A stretch of 46,059 nt of DNA from an uncultured Roseburia sp. (GTDB taxonomy: Bacteria > Bacillota > Clostridia > Lachnospirales > Lachnospiraceae). Made by a program: the position numbers and the translations under genes. Of the stretch, positions 16,830 through 25,063 are shown piece by piece. How positions within the stretch are numbered: position 1 is the stretch's first letter; each line of letters opens with the position of its first letter. The stretch spans positions 1 through 46,059 of the forward strand of contig CALZGM010000025.1 of NCBI GenBank assembly GCA_945787015.1. The letters are read 5' to 3'. Below the pieces are notes generated by a model. It ran no database searches. It saw nothing but the letters and a program-made list of their open reading frames with translations, and was not told where the DNA came from.

Positions 16830-17495
16830 TTACTTTTCCTCTGCTCGCTTTTTACGGATTTCCTCCCGTTTTCTTCGGAAAGAAGCATCCATAGCTGCTC
16901 CCAGGCAAAGCCCTATTCCCATGCCCAGGCACATTCCAATTGACATTTTATCCATCGCCATACCGATTGACATCCCGATGCTTAATCCAAAACACATATA
17001 AATTGGCATCCACGCAACTTCAGCCCGCTCTTTCACAAATCGAGGACCTTCTTCGCCTTCCCCGTCAGCGACAAATTCCAGCTTTTCTAAAATTCTTTTA
17101 GATTCCATATTATCCAAAGCTGTTTCCGCTTCAATAAAATAAATCTCCTGATTTGCTCCAAATGCCCATTCCGTTAAAGCCTTTACCGCCTCTGTTGTAT
17201 AGCCGTTTCCTTCATATTCTTTTAAGATGCCATAGCCGATTTCTACCGCATTCTTCTTCTCCGGCCCCTTAAAGCCCAAATCTCCGATATAGGTACCTTC
17301 CTTCTTCAAACACATCTTCCACGGCGCATACCAGATACGATTTTCTACATCAGCTTCACAGCCGTCCAGCATTTCTTTATATGCGGCTTTTAATTCCACA
17401 TCAGTAGTTTTTAAAATGATATCTTTTATCTCTTCGTCCGTCATAGGCAAAAGAGTCAATCGTTTTGTTTTAATAATAGGTTCTTTCTTCGCCAT
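16830..17495 (-). CDS. GNAT acetyltransferase fused to Gly/Met-rich membrane segment
   Basis: 221 aa. Residues 1-155 form a RimJ/RimL-type GNAT domain (TKRLTLLPM, IGDLGFKGPEKK, VEIGYGILKEYEGNGYTTEA as the acetyl-CoA loop). Residues about 163-205 are hydrophobic with repeated GxxxG/GM steps (IGMSIGMAM, LGMGIGLCLGAAMD), followed by a basic Arg/Lys-rich end. The tail looks like a glycine-zipper membrane hairpin, not part of the GNAT fold, and would anchor the enzyme. Ribosome site AAGGAG. The acceptor molecule is unknown. It sits 20 bp upstream of the 348-aa membrane gene, so it is probably co-transcribed with it and the HTH gene. Confidence 0.82.
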   Translation of the reverse strand: MAKKEPIIKTKRLTLLPMTDEEIKDIILKTTDVELKAAYKEMLDGCEADVENRIWYAPWKMCLKKEGTYIGDLGFKGPEKKNAVEIGYGILKEYEGNGYTTEAVKALTEWAFGANQEIYFIEAETALDNMESKRILEKLEFVADGEGEEGPRFVKERAEVAWMPIYMCFGLSIGMSIGMAMDKMSIGMCLGMGIGLCLGAAMDASFRRKREEIRKKRAEEK

Positions 17496-17537
17496 TTTTC
17501 GCTCCTTATCGCTTCTCTTTTTGATTTCTTTAGCTCA

Positions 17538-17566
17538 AAAATAACACCTGTTTTACTTTTTGTCAA
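17538..17566 (-). promoter_or_regulatory. Promoter of the GNAT/membrane/HTH operon
   Basis: Minus strand TTGACA (17561-17566), 17 bp, TATTTT (17538-17543). Immediately upstream is the inverted repeat ACATT-N4-AATGT near 17575-17588, which could be a regulator site. Confidence 0.6.
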
Positions 17567-17610
17567 GTATATTTTACATTTTGTAATGTGTTTTTTAACA
17601 GCTATAAAAA

Positions 17611-17632
17611 AGGGGCTGCCAAAACAGCCCCT
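17611..17632 (-). terminator. Terminator after the 96-aa gene
   Basis: AGGGGCTG, a 6-nt loop and CAGCCCCT, followed on the minus strand by TTTTTTATAG. Confidence 0.9.
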
Positions 17633-17646
17633 AAGTACTTCTTTTC

Positions 17647-17934
17647 TTACATTCTTTCATAGCGTGACCAGATTTTATCTTCCCCGCATACATGTTTTGT
17701 ACCGTCTTCATCTTCAATGAGATAATCCCCAACTCCGATAAAGATACGTCCTCTGCGGTTCTTTACATATGGGCATACAATTGCACCATCCTCCCGCTCA
17801 ATTTTCACCAGATTTTCTGTCTCAATCCAGCCTTTTGTCACTACATCAGACCAGAGTTCAAATCCATCCTCCAGTCTCTGTCCGATTTCATATTTTTCCA
17901 CGTTTGCTGTCAACGGTGTTCTTTTACAATTCAT
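17647..17934 (-). CDS. Small protein with phage-like PGDYI-type motif, unknown function
   Basis: About 95 aa. Start ATG 17934 is preceded by TTGGAGGTATTT; the upstream in-frame TTG is part of that ribosome site. The C-terminal half GVGDYLIEDEDGTKHVCGED resembles a short beta motif common in phage and prophage small proteins (PGDWI...GE.YPCKP). No membrane segment. It is a single-gene unit with its own terminator. Function not recognised. Confidence 0.75.
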   Translation of the reverse strand: MNCKRTPLTANVEKYEIGQRLEDGFELWSDVVTKGWIETENLVKIEREDGAIVCPYVKNRRGRIFIGVGDYLIEDEDGTKHVCGEDKIWSRYERM

Positions 17935-18007
17935 AAATACCTCCAAGTTGATTTCCTTCTCTTTATACCTAGTTCTATTGTACTACATTTTCTCTGATTT
18001 TTAAATC

Positions 18008-20113
18008 CTATTTTTCTGTCACTAATTGCAAATCAGCCCGAAACTGCAATCTCCTTACTCCGTTCACATTTTCAAAGGCAATGGAATACACCTGAAACTT
18101 CTCATCCACCTCAACGATTCTGCCTTTTCCAAATATCTTGTGGCTCACCATATCTCCCACCGAAAAGCAGGTCTTTGGAAGAGCAGTTGTCACATGTGTT
18201 GCCGGTCTGATATTACTATGGTTGATGCAATGAAGCAATTCTTCTTCAATGTCTCGTAAAAAATCAGACTGTTCCACATAAAAAACACCACCCTTTGCCT
18301 CATAACTGCTAAGATACAACCGTTTTTTCGCCCGGGTCACTGCCACATAAAAAAGTCTGCGTTCCTCTTCCAGTTCGTCCTCATTGCGCAAGCGCTTGCT
18401 TGGAAACTGTCCCTCTACCAGGCCATTAACAAAGACGGTGTCAAATTCCAGCCCCTTTGCCGTATGGATGGTCATCACCTTAACCACGTCTTTTTCTACA
18501 TCATCATCCTGTTGTGAAAAAAGCGCGAAATGCTCCAGCAAATCCTCCAACGGAATCGGCTCTTTATTTTCCTCCTCCATTGCTGCAACAGTTGTAATGA
18601 ATTCTGAAATATTATCCAGTTTCGTCTGTTCCACATCATTTTGCAGTTCTTGGCGATAGCCGATGTCTAACACCAGATTTACCAAATCTTTTGCTGTCTC
18701 ATTTTGATACATCTGATGCAGTTCCATGATTCGTTCATAATAGGCAAGAAGCGCCGGTTTTTTTATCACTCCCTGCGCAATCTGTTCCCCAAGTGCCTCC
18801 ATCAGCGTAAGCCCTTTGGCACCGGCATAGTTTTTTAACATCGCAACAGATTTCTTGCCAAAGCCTCTTCTGGGATGCTGAATTGTCCAGACAAAATCCA
18901 AATCATTGAGCGAATATATCATTCTAAGATATGCCAGCACTGTTTTTATCTCTTCCGAGCCGTAAAACTGAGCCCCATTTAGAATCTTATAGGGAATCCG
19001 CTTGCGGATAAAAGCCTCCTCAAGTGCCCTGGTCTGGGAAGATGCGCGCACCAAAACTGCGTGGTCCGAAAACTTTTTTTCTTCCCCTTTTGCCATAATC
19101 GTATCTGCAATCCAAAGTGCTTCTTCCTGTTCCGTTTTCAAATGGTTATAAACAGGTTTTACGCCAGTCGGATTATTTGTAAACATTTGCTTCGTCAGAC
19201 GGTGCCTGTTAGCCTGGATTAAAGAGTTTGCCACTGCGATAATCTCCGGTGTACTTCGAAAGTTCTCACTCAGATAAAAATCCCGCACATCCGGGTAAGT
19301 ACGGTCAAAATCCACAATATAGTCTACCTTTGAGCCGCGCCAGCCATAGATACACTGATCATCATCGCCAACGACAGTCAGATTGTGGTATTTTCCGCTA
19401 AGCAGCGCCAAAAGTCGCTCCTGCTTGTCATTGACATCCTGATACTCATCACACAGAATATATTGGCATTTTTCCTGCCATGCATTAAGTGCATCCGGAT
19501 ACTGTTCTAAAATATAAATCGCAAAGTTAATAATATCATCAAAATCCAGCACATAGTTATCTCTTTGCTTTAACAGATAATGATAATATACCAAATCGAC
19601 CGGCTGCTTTGCCTTCGATAACTGCTCTAAAAGTTCTGACTTGTCTGGTCCCGCCATGTAAGACAGATAGCCGTATCCCAGCTTTCTCTCACCTATTTCT
19701 TCCATATAATGCTTTGCCGTAAAATCCTTCAGTGACAGCTGCAGTTCCTCCGCAATCTCCCGAATCAGGTCAATCTGTCCTCTTTTGTCCAATATCGTAA
19801 ACGTCTTCGGATATGACAACCGGTAAATCTCTTCCTTTAAAATCCGGTTGCAAAATCCATGAAAGGTTCCCGTAAAGCAGGTTGCTTCGTCCCCGATGAG
19901 CTGCTTTAAGCGTCTTGTCATAGATGCTGCTGCCTTATTCGTAAAGGTAAGCGCCACAATGGAAGACGGATCAATATACAATTCTTTTATCAGATAAGCC
20001 ATACGATGAGTGATACAAAAGGTTTTCCCGGAACCCGGGACTGCCCCGCAGCGAACATAGCCTTCTGTCGCCTCTATCATATTTTTCTGCTCTTTTGTTG
20101 CATCCAAAAACAT
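18008..20113 (-). CDS. UvrD/Rep-family superfamily 1 DNA helicase
   Basis: 701 aa. Walker A GAVPGSGKT (about residues 23-31), LTFTNKAAASM (motif Ia), CDEYQD (motif II), VVGDDDQCIYGWRGS (motif III), TIHTAKGLEFDTVF (motif V) and FYVAVTRAKKRLYL (motif VI) are all visible. The end carries the PcrA/UvrD C-terminal Tudor-like segment (GDMVSHKIFGKGRI). It unwinds DNA 3' to 5' in repair or replication restart. It is shorter than typical PcrA (about 740 aa), so a paralogue is possible. Ribosome site AAAGGAG. It has no neighbour that suggests a defence system; the OLD gene is 3 kb away. Confidence 0.93.
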   Translation of the reverse strand: MFLDATKEQKNMIEATEGYVRCGAVPGSGKTFCITHRMAYLIKELYIDPSSIVALTFTNKAAASMTRRLKQLIGDEATCFTGTFHGFCNRILKEEIYRLSYPKTFTILDKRGQIDLIREIAEELQLSLKDFTAKHYMEEIGERKLGYGYLSYMAGPDKSELLEQLSKAKQPVDLVYYHYLLKQRDNYVLDFDDIINFAIYILEQYPDALNAWQEKCQYILCDEYQDVNDKQERLLALLSGKYHNLTVVGDDDQCIYGWRGSKVDYIVDFDRTYPDVRDFYLSENFRSTPEIIAVANSLIQANRHRLTKQMFTNNPTGVKPVYNHLKTEQEEALWIADTIMAKGEEKKFSDHAVLVRASSQTRALEEAFIRKRIPYKILNGAQFYGSEEIKTVLAYLRMIYSLNDLDFVWTIQHPRRGFGKKSVAMLKNYAGAKGLTLMEALGEQIAQGVIKKPALLAYYERIMELHQMYQNETAKDLVNLVLDIGYRQELQNDVEQTKLDNISEFITTVAAMEEENKEPIPLEDLLEHFALFSQQDDDVEKDVVKVMTIHTAKGLEFDTVFVNGLVEGQFPSKRLRNEDELEEERRLFYVAVTRAKKRLYLSSYEAKGGVFYVEQSDFLRDIEEELLHCINHSNIRPATHVTTALPKTCFSVGDMVSHKIFGKGRIVEVDEKFQVYSIAFENVNGVRRLQFRADLQLVTEK

Positions 20114-20170
20114 CTTTTATACTCCTTTGATTGCATTATACCAAACTCCTGTTCGATTTTAAAGAGGAAA

Positions 20171-20199
20171 TTGACATACTTTTTTCATAGATATATACT
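20171..20199 (+). promoter_or_regulatory. Promoter of the alpha/beta-hydrolase gene
   Basis: TTGACA (20171-20176), 17 bp, TATACT (20194-20199), followed by GAAGAGGTG before the ATG at 20239. Confidence 0.8.
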
Positions 20200-20238
20200 G
20201 AATTTATCATATTAGTGTAATGAAGAGGTGTATCACAA

Positions 20239-21180
20239 ATGTTACTTATTATCGCTCTAATTCTCGCCATTCTAATTATTCTTCTTGGCGCATACGTCAC
20301 TTACCGTATCGCTTTTCATGCGCCAAAGCATATTACAGATGAAGAGGTTCTCCAGCATCTCCCAAGCACTCCTGTCTATCAGCGTTTTCAGAAAGAACTG
20401 AGAGCTTCCGTAGAATCGATGCTCGTCCGTTCCTTTGAGCCGGTCACCATAACTACCTTTGATGGGAAAAAACTATATGCAAGATATTACCATACAGCAA
20501 ACCATGCGCCTGTACATATCATCTTTCACGGCTATAAAGGCAATGCCGTTTTAGACTGCAGCGGAGGCACTGCCTATGCCTTAAACCTTGGACATAATGC
20601 GCTTGTGGTGGACCAGCGTTCACACGGAAAAAGTGAAGGGAATGCCATTACTTTTGGTGTGAAAGAGCGAAAGGACTGCCTTTGCTGGATTCATTATGTA
20701 CTTGACCGTTTCGGTTTCGATACGAAAATCATTCTTTCCGGTCTCTCGATGGGTGCAGCTACGGTTCTTATGGCACTTGATCAGGAGCTTCCGGAAAATG
20801 TTGTTGGCGTCATTGCTGACTGCCCTTATTCCTCTCCAAGTGCTATCATCAAAAAAGTCTGCCGGGTAGAAATGCATCTTCCTTCCGGTCTGATGTATCC
20901 GCTTGTAAAACTTGGAGCCAGACTCTTTGCCGGATTTGATTTGGAAGAAAGCAGTGCCATTGATGCCGTTAGAAACACCAAACTTCCTATCCTGCTAATT
21001 CATGGAGAAACCGACACCTTTGTTCCCTGTGATATGAGCAGAGAAATTCAAAAAGCAAATCCTTCCGTTGTCAGTCTGCTCACTATACCAAACGCAGAAC
21101 ATGCCCTTAGTTTTATTGTCGGGCCAAAACAATATGAGGAAGCGGTTACTGCATTCGTCAAGGAAGTATCAGCCTCATAA
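20239..21180 (+). CDS. Membrane-anchored alpha/beta-hydrolase
   Basis: 313 aa. An N-terminal helix (residues 2-24) anchors it, with the hydrolase domain probably outside. Motifs: IIFHGYKGN near residue 95, VDQRSHGKSEG, the nucleophile elbow GLSMGAA (Ser near 171), an Asp in HGETDTFVP and a His in NAEHALSF. This matches the BAAT/BEM46-like or S9-type hydrolases that Firmicutes carry as single genes. Substrate unknown. It stands alone between its own promoter and a bidirectional terminator. Confidence 0.88.
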   Translation: MLLIIALILAILIILLGAYVTYRIAFHAPKHITDEEVLQHLPSTPVYQRFQKELRASVESMLVRSFEPVTITTFDGKKLYARYYHTANHAPVHIIFHGYKGNAVLDCSGGTAYALNLGHNALVVDQRSHGKSEGNAITFGVKERKDCLCWIHYVLDRFGFDTKIILSGLSMGAATVLMALDQELPENVVGVIADCPYSSPSAIIKKVCRVEMHLPSGLMYPLVKLGARLFAGFDLEESSAIDAVRNTKLPILLIHGETDTFVPCDMSREIQKANPSVVSLLTIPNAEHALSFIVGPKQYEEAVTAFVKEVSAS

Positions 21181-21233
21181 AAAACTCAGGCAGGTCACTA
21201 AGTTTCTCTCTTAGTGTACTTGCCTGAGTTTTT
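21180..21233. terminator. Bidirectional terminator
   Basis: AAAAACTCAGGCA pairs with TGCCTGAGTTTTT, with an inner stem CACTAAG/CTTAGTG. It separates the converging hydrolase and AraC-family genes. Confidence 0.92.
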
Positions 21234-21239
21234 CATAAT

Positions 21240-22145
21240 TTAAGCTTTCACAACCGGAAGCCACAATTCCACATACCGTGAATCATTTACCGCATCATTA
21301 TCCGGCTCATAAAACCAGTGTGTAACTGCTATTTCCGGTGCATCCGCCAACTCATAGCCGGAAGAAGGAAGCCATTCGCTGACTGCCTTCCTTCGAAGTT
21401 CCTCCACCTGTGTAACCGGATAACGCTCCTTTTCTGTCTCACAAACCAGATAAAGTCCTGCCGGAACTGTAATTTTCTCAAAACGGTCCTTTTCCTGTTC
21501 TCCAAGAATTTCATCCAAATGATTGGTCTCCCACTCGCTCAACAATGCTGCAATGTAAAAATCGTACCCCTCATAGTCAAAGTTTGTTATTACATTATAA
21601 TTTGTGGCACAGTCCCTTGCCAGACCATGCAATGCATATTGATTGATACGCGTTTCCAGATAAAATGCTTCTTCCTGCTCGCTTCGTTTTGCCGGTGTTC
21701 CTGTGAAATGTCTTTTGTATCCTGTCAATACGAGCTCCGGTTTTTCTTCCATTTTGTAATTCATCATCTTACCGCCCTCCAAGCTTATTTTTAGCGACAG
21801 TCTTGAAAAAGAATTTAAAATTGCACCATCCATGCGCGCCTTCGATGGTGTGATTCCATGGAATTTCTGAAATGCCTTAGCAAAACTATCCGGGCTGTCG
21901 TAACCGTACTTTAATGCCACATCAATTACCTTTGCCTTTTCGGTCTGTAACTCTATCCCGGCAAGAGATAACCTGCGGTTCCTGATGTACTCACCTACGG
22001 TATAGCCGCAAAGGATGCCAAACACTCTCTGAAAATGATAGCCGGATGAATAGCTTTGTCTTGCTATCTCTTCATAATCAATCTCCTCAAGCAGATGCTC
22101 CTCGATATAGTTGATTGCGTTCTGTATTCCTGTAATCCAATCCAT
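21240..22145 (-). CDS. AraC-family regulator with GyrI-like effector domain
   Basis: 301 aa. The N-terminal AraC DNA-binding domain (residues 1-108; SYSSGYHFQRVFGILCGYTV and KYGYDSPDSFAKAFQKFHGI are the two HTH recognition regions) is followed by a GyrI/SOUL-like ligand domain (about 130-300), as in Rob and SoxS-related sensors. Such proteins often respond to small toxic or lipophilic molecules. Ribosome site AGGAGGAAAAG. No adjacent efflux gene shows what it regulates. Confidence 0.9.
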   Translation of the reverse strand: MDWITGIQNAINYIEEHLLEEIDYEEIARQSYSSGYHFQRVFGILCGYTVGEYIRNRRLSLAGIELQTEKAKVIDVALKYGYDSPDSFAKAFQKFHGITPSKARMDGAILNSFSRLSLKISLEGGKMMNYKMEEKPELVLTGYKRHFTGTPAKRSEQEEAFYLETRINQYALHGLARDCATNYNVITNFDYEGYDFYIAALLSEWETNHLDEILGEQEKDRFEKITVPAGLYLVCETEKERYPVTQVEELRRKAVSEWLPSSGYELADAPEIAVTHWFYEPDNDAVNDSRYVELWLPVVKA

Positions 22146-22230
22146 TTCTTTTCCTCCTGTCTGTCTCTATTCTAGCCGGACGGCAAAAAAGTTTCCCGAC
22201 TTTCTGTGCGAATACCTATCGGTGTTTTTA

Positions 22231-22258
22231 TTGCTTTTTATCCCGTTTTCTGTATAAT
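22231..22258 (+). promoter_or_regulatory. Promoter of the HAD gene
   Basis: TTGCTT (22231-22236), 16 bp, TATAAT (22253-22258), 44 bp before the ATG. Confidence 0.65.
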
Positions 22259-22301
22259 AATTAAAGAAGTCTTTTTATATTTTAATATGCGGAGGAAGAT
22301 T

Positions 22302-23000
22302 ATGAAATACCAGAATTATATCTTTGATTTATATGGAACCCTAATTGATATCCATACGGATGAAGAAAATCCGAAGCTTTGGGAGGCACTTGCCAGTTAC
22401 TATGGAAAGCAGGGTGCAGAATATGCTGCAGACGAATTAAAATCCGCTTACGCAACCGGTGTACGGAAATTGTTAGATATCACAGAAGAAATTCAGGTAG
22501 AAAAGGTCTTTCGTGCATTATATGAAGCAAAGGGTGTTACACCGGATGATGAGTTAGTTCTTGAAACCTGTCATTTCTTCCGGGATACCTCAACCGAATA
22601 TATAAAACTCTATCCTTGGACTCTTCCGATTTTAGATTCTTTAAAAGCAGAGGGCAAAGGTATTTATCTATTATCAAATGCGCAGCGTTCCTTTACTGCA
22701 CACGAACTGGATAAACTTGGTCTTACCAAATATTTTAACGATGTCCTGATTTCCTCTGACTGTGGAGTAATGAAACCGAATCTGACCTTTTTTAAGATGC
22801 TGTTAAAACGTTGCAATCTGGATACAAAAGAATGTCTCTTCGTCGGTAATGATGAAGTATGTGATATTTTCGGTGCTACGAAAGCTGGTATGGATTCTTT
22901 CTATATCCATTCCAACTGTTCACCGGAATTTACCGGTAAAATAAAGCCTACCTACACTGTAATGGACGCATTGGAAACAGGTGTGGTGACATTACCATAA
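22302..23000 (+). CDS. HAD-family phosphatase, YjjG-like
   Basis: About 232 aa. HAD motif I is YIFDLYGTLID (residues 5-15; nucleophile Asp8, with a Tyr where many have Asp-Gly-Asp), motif II LLSNA, motif III Lys in VMKPN, motif IV FVGNDEVCDIFGA. A cap domain lies between motifs I and II. The second Asp of the usual DxD is replaced (DLYGT), as in dehalogenase or YjjG-type members that still have IFDLYGT. Probably hydrolyses a small phosphate ester or nucleotide. ATG 22302 follows GGAGGAAG; an in-frame extension upstream overlaps the promoter and is not coding. Confidence 0.88.
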   Translation: MKYQNYIFDLYGTLIDIHTDEENPKLWEALASYYGKQGAEYAADELKSAYATGVRKLLDITEEIQVEKVFRALYEAKGVTPDDELVLETCHFFRDTSTEYIKLYPWTLPILDSLKAEGKGIYLLSNAQRSFTAHELDKLGLTKYFNDVLISSDCGVMKPNLTFFKMLLKRCNLDTKECLFVGNDEVCDIFGATKAGMDSFYIHSNCSPEFTGKIKPTYTVMDALETGVVTLP

Positions 23001-23014
23001 TTATATAATGTAAA

Positions 23015-23049
23015 AAACACCCGGTAATCGTTTTGAATACCGGGTGTTT
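23015..23049. terminator. Bidirectional terminator
   Basis: AAACACCCGGTA pairs with TACCGGGTGTTT between the converging HAD and OLD genes. Confidence 0.92.
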
Positions 23050-23062
23050 CTTCCATGCAAAT

Positions 23063-24943
23063 CTATTTAGATATGCTTAAGTCTCCTAACCTTTTCCGAC
23101 TGTCAAAGTATACAAAGGAATCAATTGCATCTAAAATATCTTTAAAATCTTCCCGTGGAGCAATCTCTAAATATTTCCGCAAGAGCTCTGTCTCCTGCTC
23201 TCGAAAACGTCCGTAAAATATATCATATAAATTATGTCCGCGCATATATATTTTGAATTCTTCAAAATGTTCTTTCAGTTCCTCAATAGATGTAATATCT
23301 TTCCCCAATACTTCTATTAAGTTCTGTCCGCTGGCGATGCGGTACAGATACTGCTGCCACTTGGCAAAAAGTATTTCCCAAAAGACCTCCTCGCTCTCCA
23401 CCACGCCAAGCTGTGCCATGACCTTCGGATTCAGGAAATAGTTTTCAAAAGAATAGTATTTAAGGATTAACACATTTTGTCTGCGAACTCTCGGCAGTTT
23501 GTCAATGTCCTGCGCATTACGCTCGCTGTAGTAACGGCAAAGCTGGTTTGCCAGTTCCTCCGGATTTTTCCCATCTCCATCGCGAATCATCAAAAACTGA
23601 TCACGTAAATAGAGCTGATTCATGTACTTTAAATTGGCATAGGTTTTGATATTCGTGCAGCTATTCGTGGTGATAATGGAGATACGGGACATGTTTCCAT
23701 CCTTATCATGTACATCCGAATAATATTTTTCCAGAAGAAGCGGCAGTCTCGATTTGTCCTGCTTTCCTTCTACGATAAAAACAAAATCCACGTTCAGGAA
23801 ATCGTTAGCACTGTAACCAAGGTCCGTTAAAATATCATCAATATCCGCATTCTGTCTCGCGGAGGAATAACCATCCTCTTCCAATACAATCTGGCAAATC
23901 TGCCCTCGAGTGAAATTCGCCACCATATTTGGCGAATGAGTCGTAAAAATCACCTGATTTTTCTTAGACAGGCGATAGAGGATTTTGCTGGCACTCTTCT
24001 GTAACGACGGATGCAAAAACAGCTCCGGATACTCCACGATGACGATACTCGGCATACGTTTTTCATCTTCCACATAGGTTTCCAGCAATGAAAGCATGTA
24101 AATACTTTTCATACCGTTTCCCAACTGTTCCACCGGACTCATGCGTTTAGACTCCTCGTGCCATGCCTCCACAGCAATGGAAAACATCTCTTCCCTGTTA
24201 CAGGATAAGGTGTAAAGAATCTCCTCTACACCACCGTTTTTACGATAGTTTTCATTCACCCTGCGGGAAAACTCACTCAGGTTCAACTGATACATTTTAT
24301 ATTCTAAAAGTCTTGCCGTCTCATGCAGCTGCAAATCCTCCGGTTTTTTCTGATTGATTAAACCGATGCATTGAAAGCAATGATTACAAGCCTTCGCCGC
24401 GTCAAAAATACAGGCATTGGAGCGGAGTTTCTCCAATTCTTCTGACTTTTGAAACATTAGGAAATCCTCCTGAAATGGTGTTAGGTTTCTGGCAGCATCA
24501 ATAAAGTGCAATTTCGGGAGTACTTCCGGAAGATAGCGGTTATTTTTGTGTGTGCCGTCATCATAGCGGATTTTGCCATTTTGATTGATACTGCAGACAA
24601 AAGCTAATTCACCTGCATCATAAGTAGGCAGCTTTTCGCAAAAATCCCTCTTCCAGGCTTCATATCTCTTATAAGAGCTTACTACACCATGTGCATGAAA
24701 TTGTTGCAAATCCTCTTCGGTTATTTGTAAGGTCATTGCAATTTCAATGTTCTGCTTTTTCTCATTGAAATCCGTTTCTTTCACGGTATAATCGCCCGTT
24801 ACCGCGCGAATTGCATCTAAAACCACTGTTTTACCGGTATTATTCTTTCCAACCAGAATCAGTGCATTTTCAATATCTGTAATGGTAAGTTCACGAATCG
24901 ATTTGAAGTTCTTAATATGTAAGGATTTAATTTGCATGGGCAA
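23063..24943 (-). CDS. OLD-family ATPase with TOPRIM nuclease domain
   Basis: 626 aa. The N-terminal ABC/SMC-like ATPase has Walker A GKNNTGKT (32-39) and a late Walker B region IVIVEYPELFLHPSLQ followed by FTTHSPNM. The C-terminal half has the TOPRIM glutamate in FIVEGKQDKS and the DxD in MIRDGDGKN. These are the features of OLD (overcoming lysogenization defect) nucleases. A cysteine group CNHCFQC near residue 180 is unusual and may bind a metal. It stands alone, so it fits class 1 OLD rather than Gabija, which needs an adjacent UvrD-like GajB. A role in phage defence or DNA repair is plausible but not shown. Confidence 0.88.
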   Translation of the reverse strand: MPMQIKSLHIKNFKSIRELTITDIENALILVGKNNTGKTVVLDAIRAVTGDYTVKETDFNEKKQNIEIAMTLQITEEDLQQFHAHGVVSSYKRYEAWKRDFCEKLPTYDAGELAFVCSINQNGKIRYDDGTHKNNRYLPEVLPKLHFIDAARNLTPFQEDFLMFQKSEELEKLRSNACIFDAAKACNHCFQCIGLINQKKPEDLQLHETARLLEYKMYQLNLSEFSRRVNENYRKNGGVEEILYTLSCNREEMFSIAVEAWHEESKRMSPVEQLGNGMKSIYMLSLLETYVEDEKRMPSIVIVEYPELFLHPSLQKSASKILYRLSKKNQVIFTTHSPNMVANFTRGQICQIVLEEDGYSSARQNADIDDILTDLGYSANDFLNVDFVFIVEGKQDKSRLPLLLEKYYSDVHDKDGNMSRISIITTNSCTNIKTYANLKYMNQLYLRDQFLMIRDGDGKNPEELANQLCRYYSERNAQDIDKLPRVRRQNVLILKYYSFENYFLNPKVMAQLGVVESEEVFWEILFAKWQQYLYRIASGQNLIEVLGKDITSIEELKEHFEEFKIYMRGHNLYDIFYGRFREQETELLRKYLEIAPREDFKDILDAIDSFVYFDSRKRLGDLSISK

Positions 24944-25023
24944 GACTCCTTTTCATTCCGTCATACGATCTGTACTATTGCAGAAAATAGTATAACGCTT
25001 CTGATTTTATTGTTCAAGAAAAA

Positions 25024-25055
25024 GAGCCCGCCACAATTTTTTGTGGCAGGCCCTC
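25024..25055 (-). terminator. Terminator of the oleate hydratase gene
   Basis: CGCCACAA pairs with TTGTGGCA within a longer GAGCC...GGCCCTC stem, followed on the minus strand by CTTTTTCTTG. Confidence 0.88.
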
Positions 25056-25063
25056 AAAAATCA

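Noticed and set aside
18008-24943. Gabija-like defence pair (UvrD-type helicase plus OLD nuclease)
   Set aside because: The two genes are about 3 kb apart with three unrelated genes between them, some on the other strand. The helicase looks like a housekeeping PcrA/UvrD type with the usual C-terminal segment.
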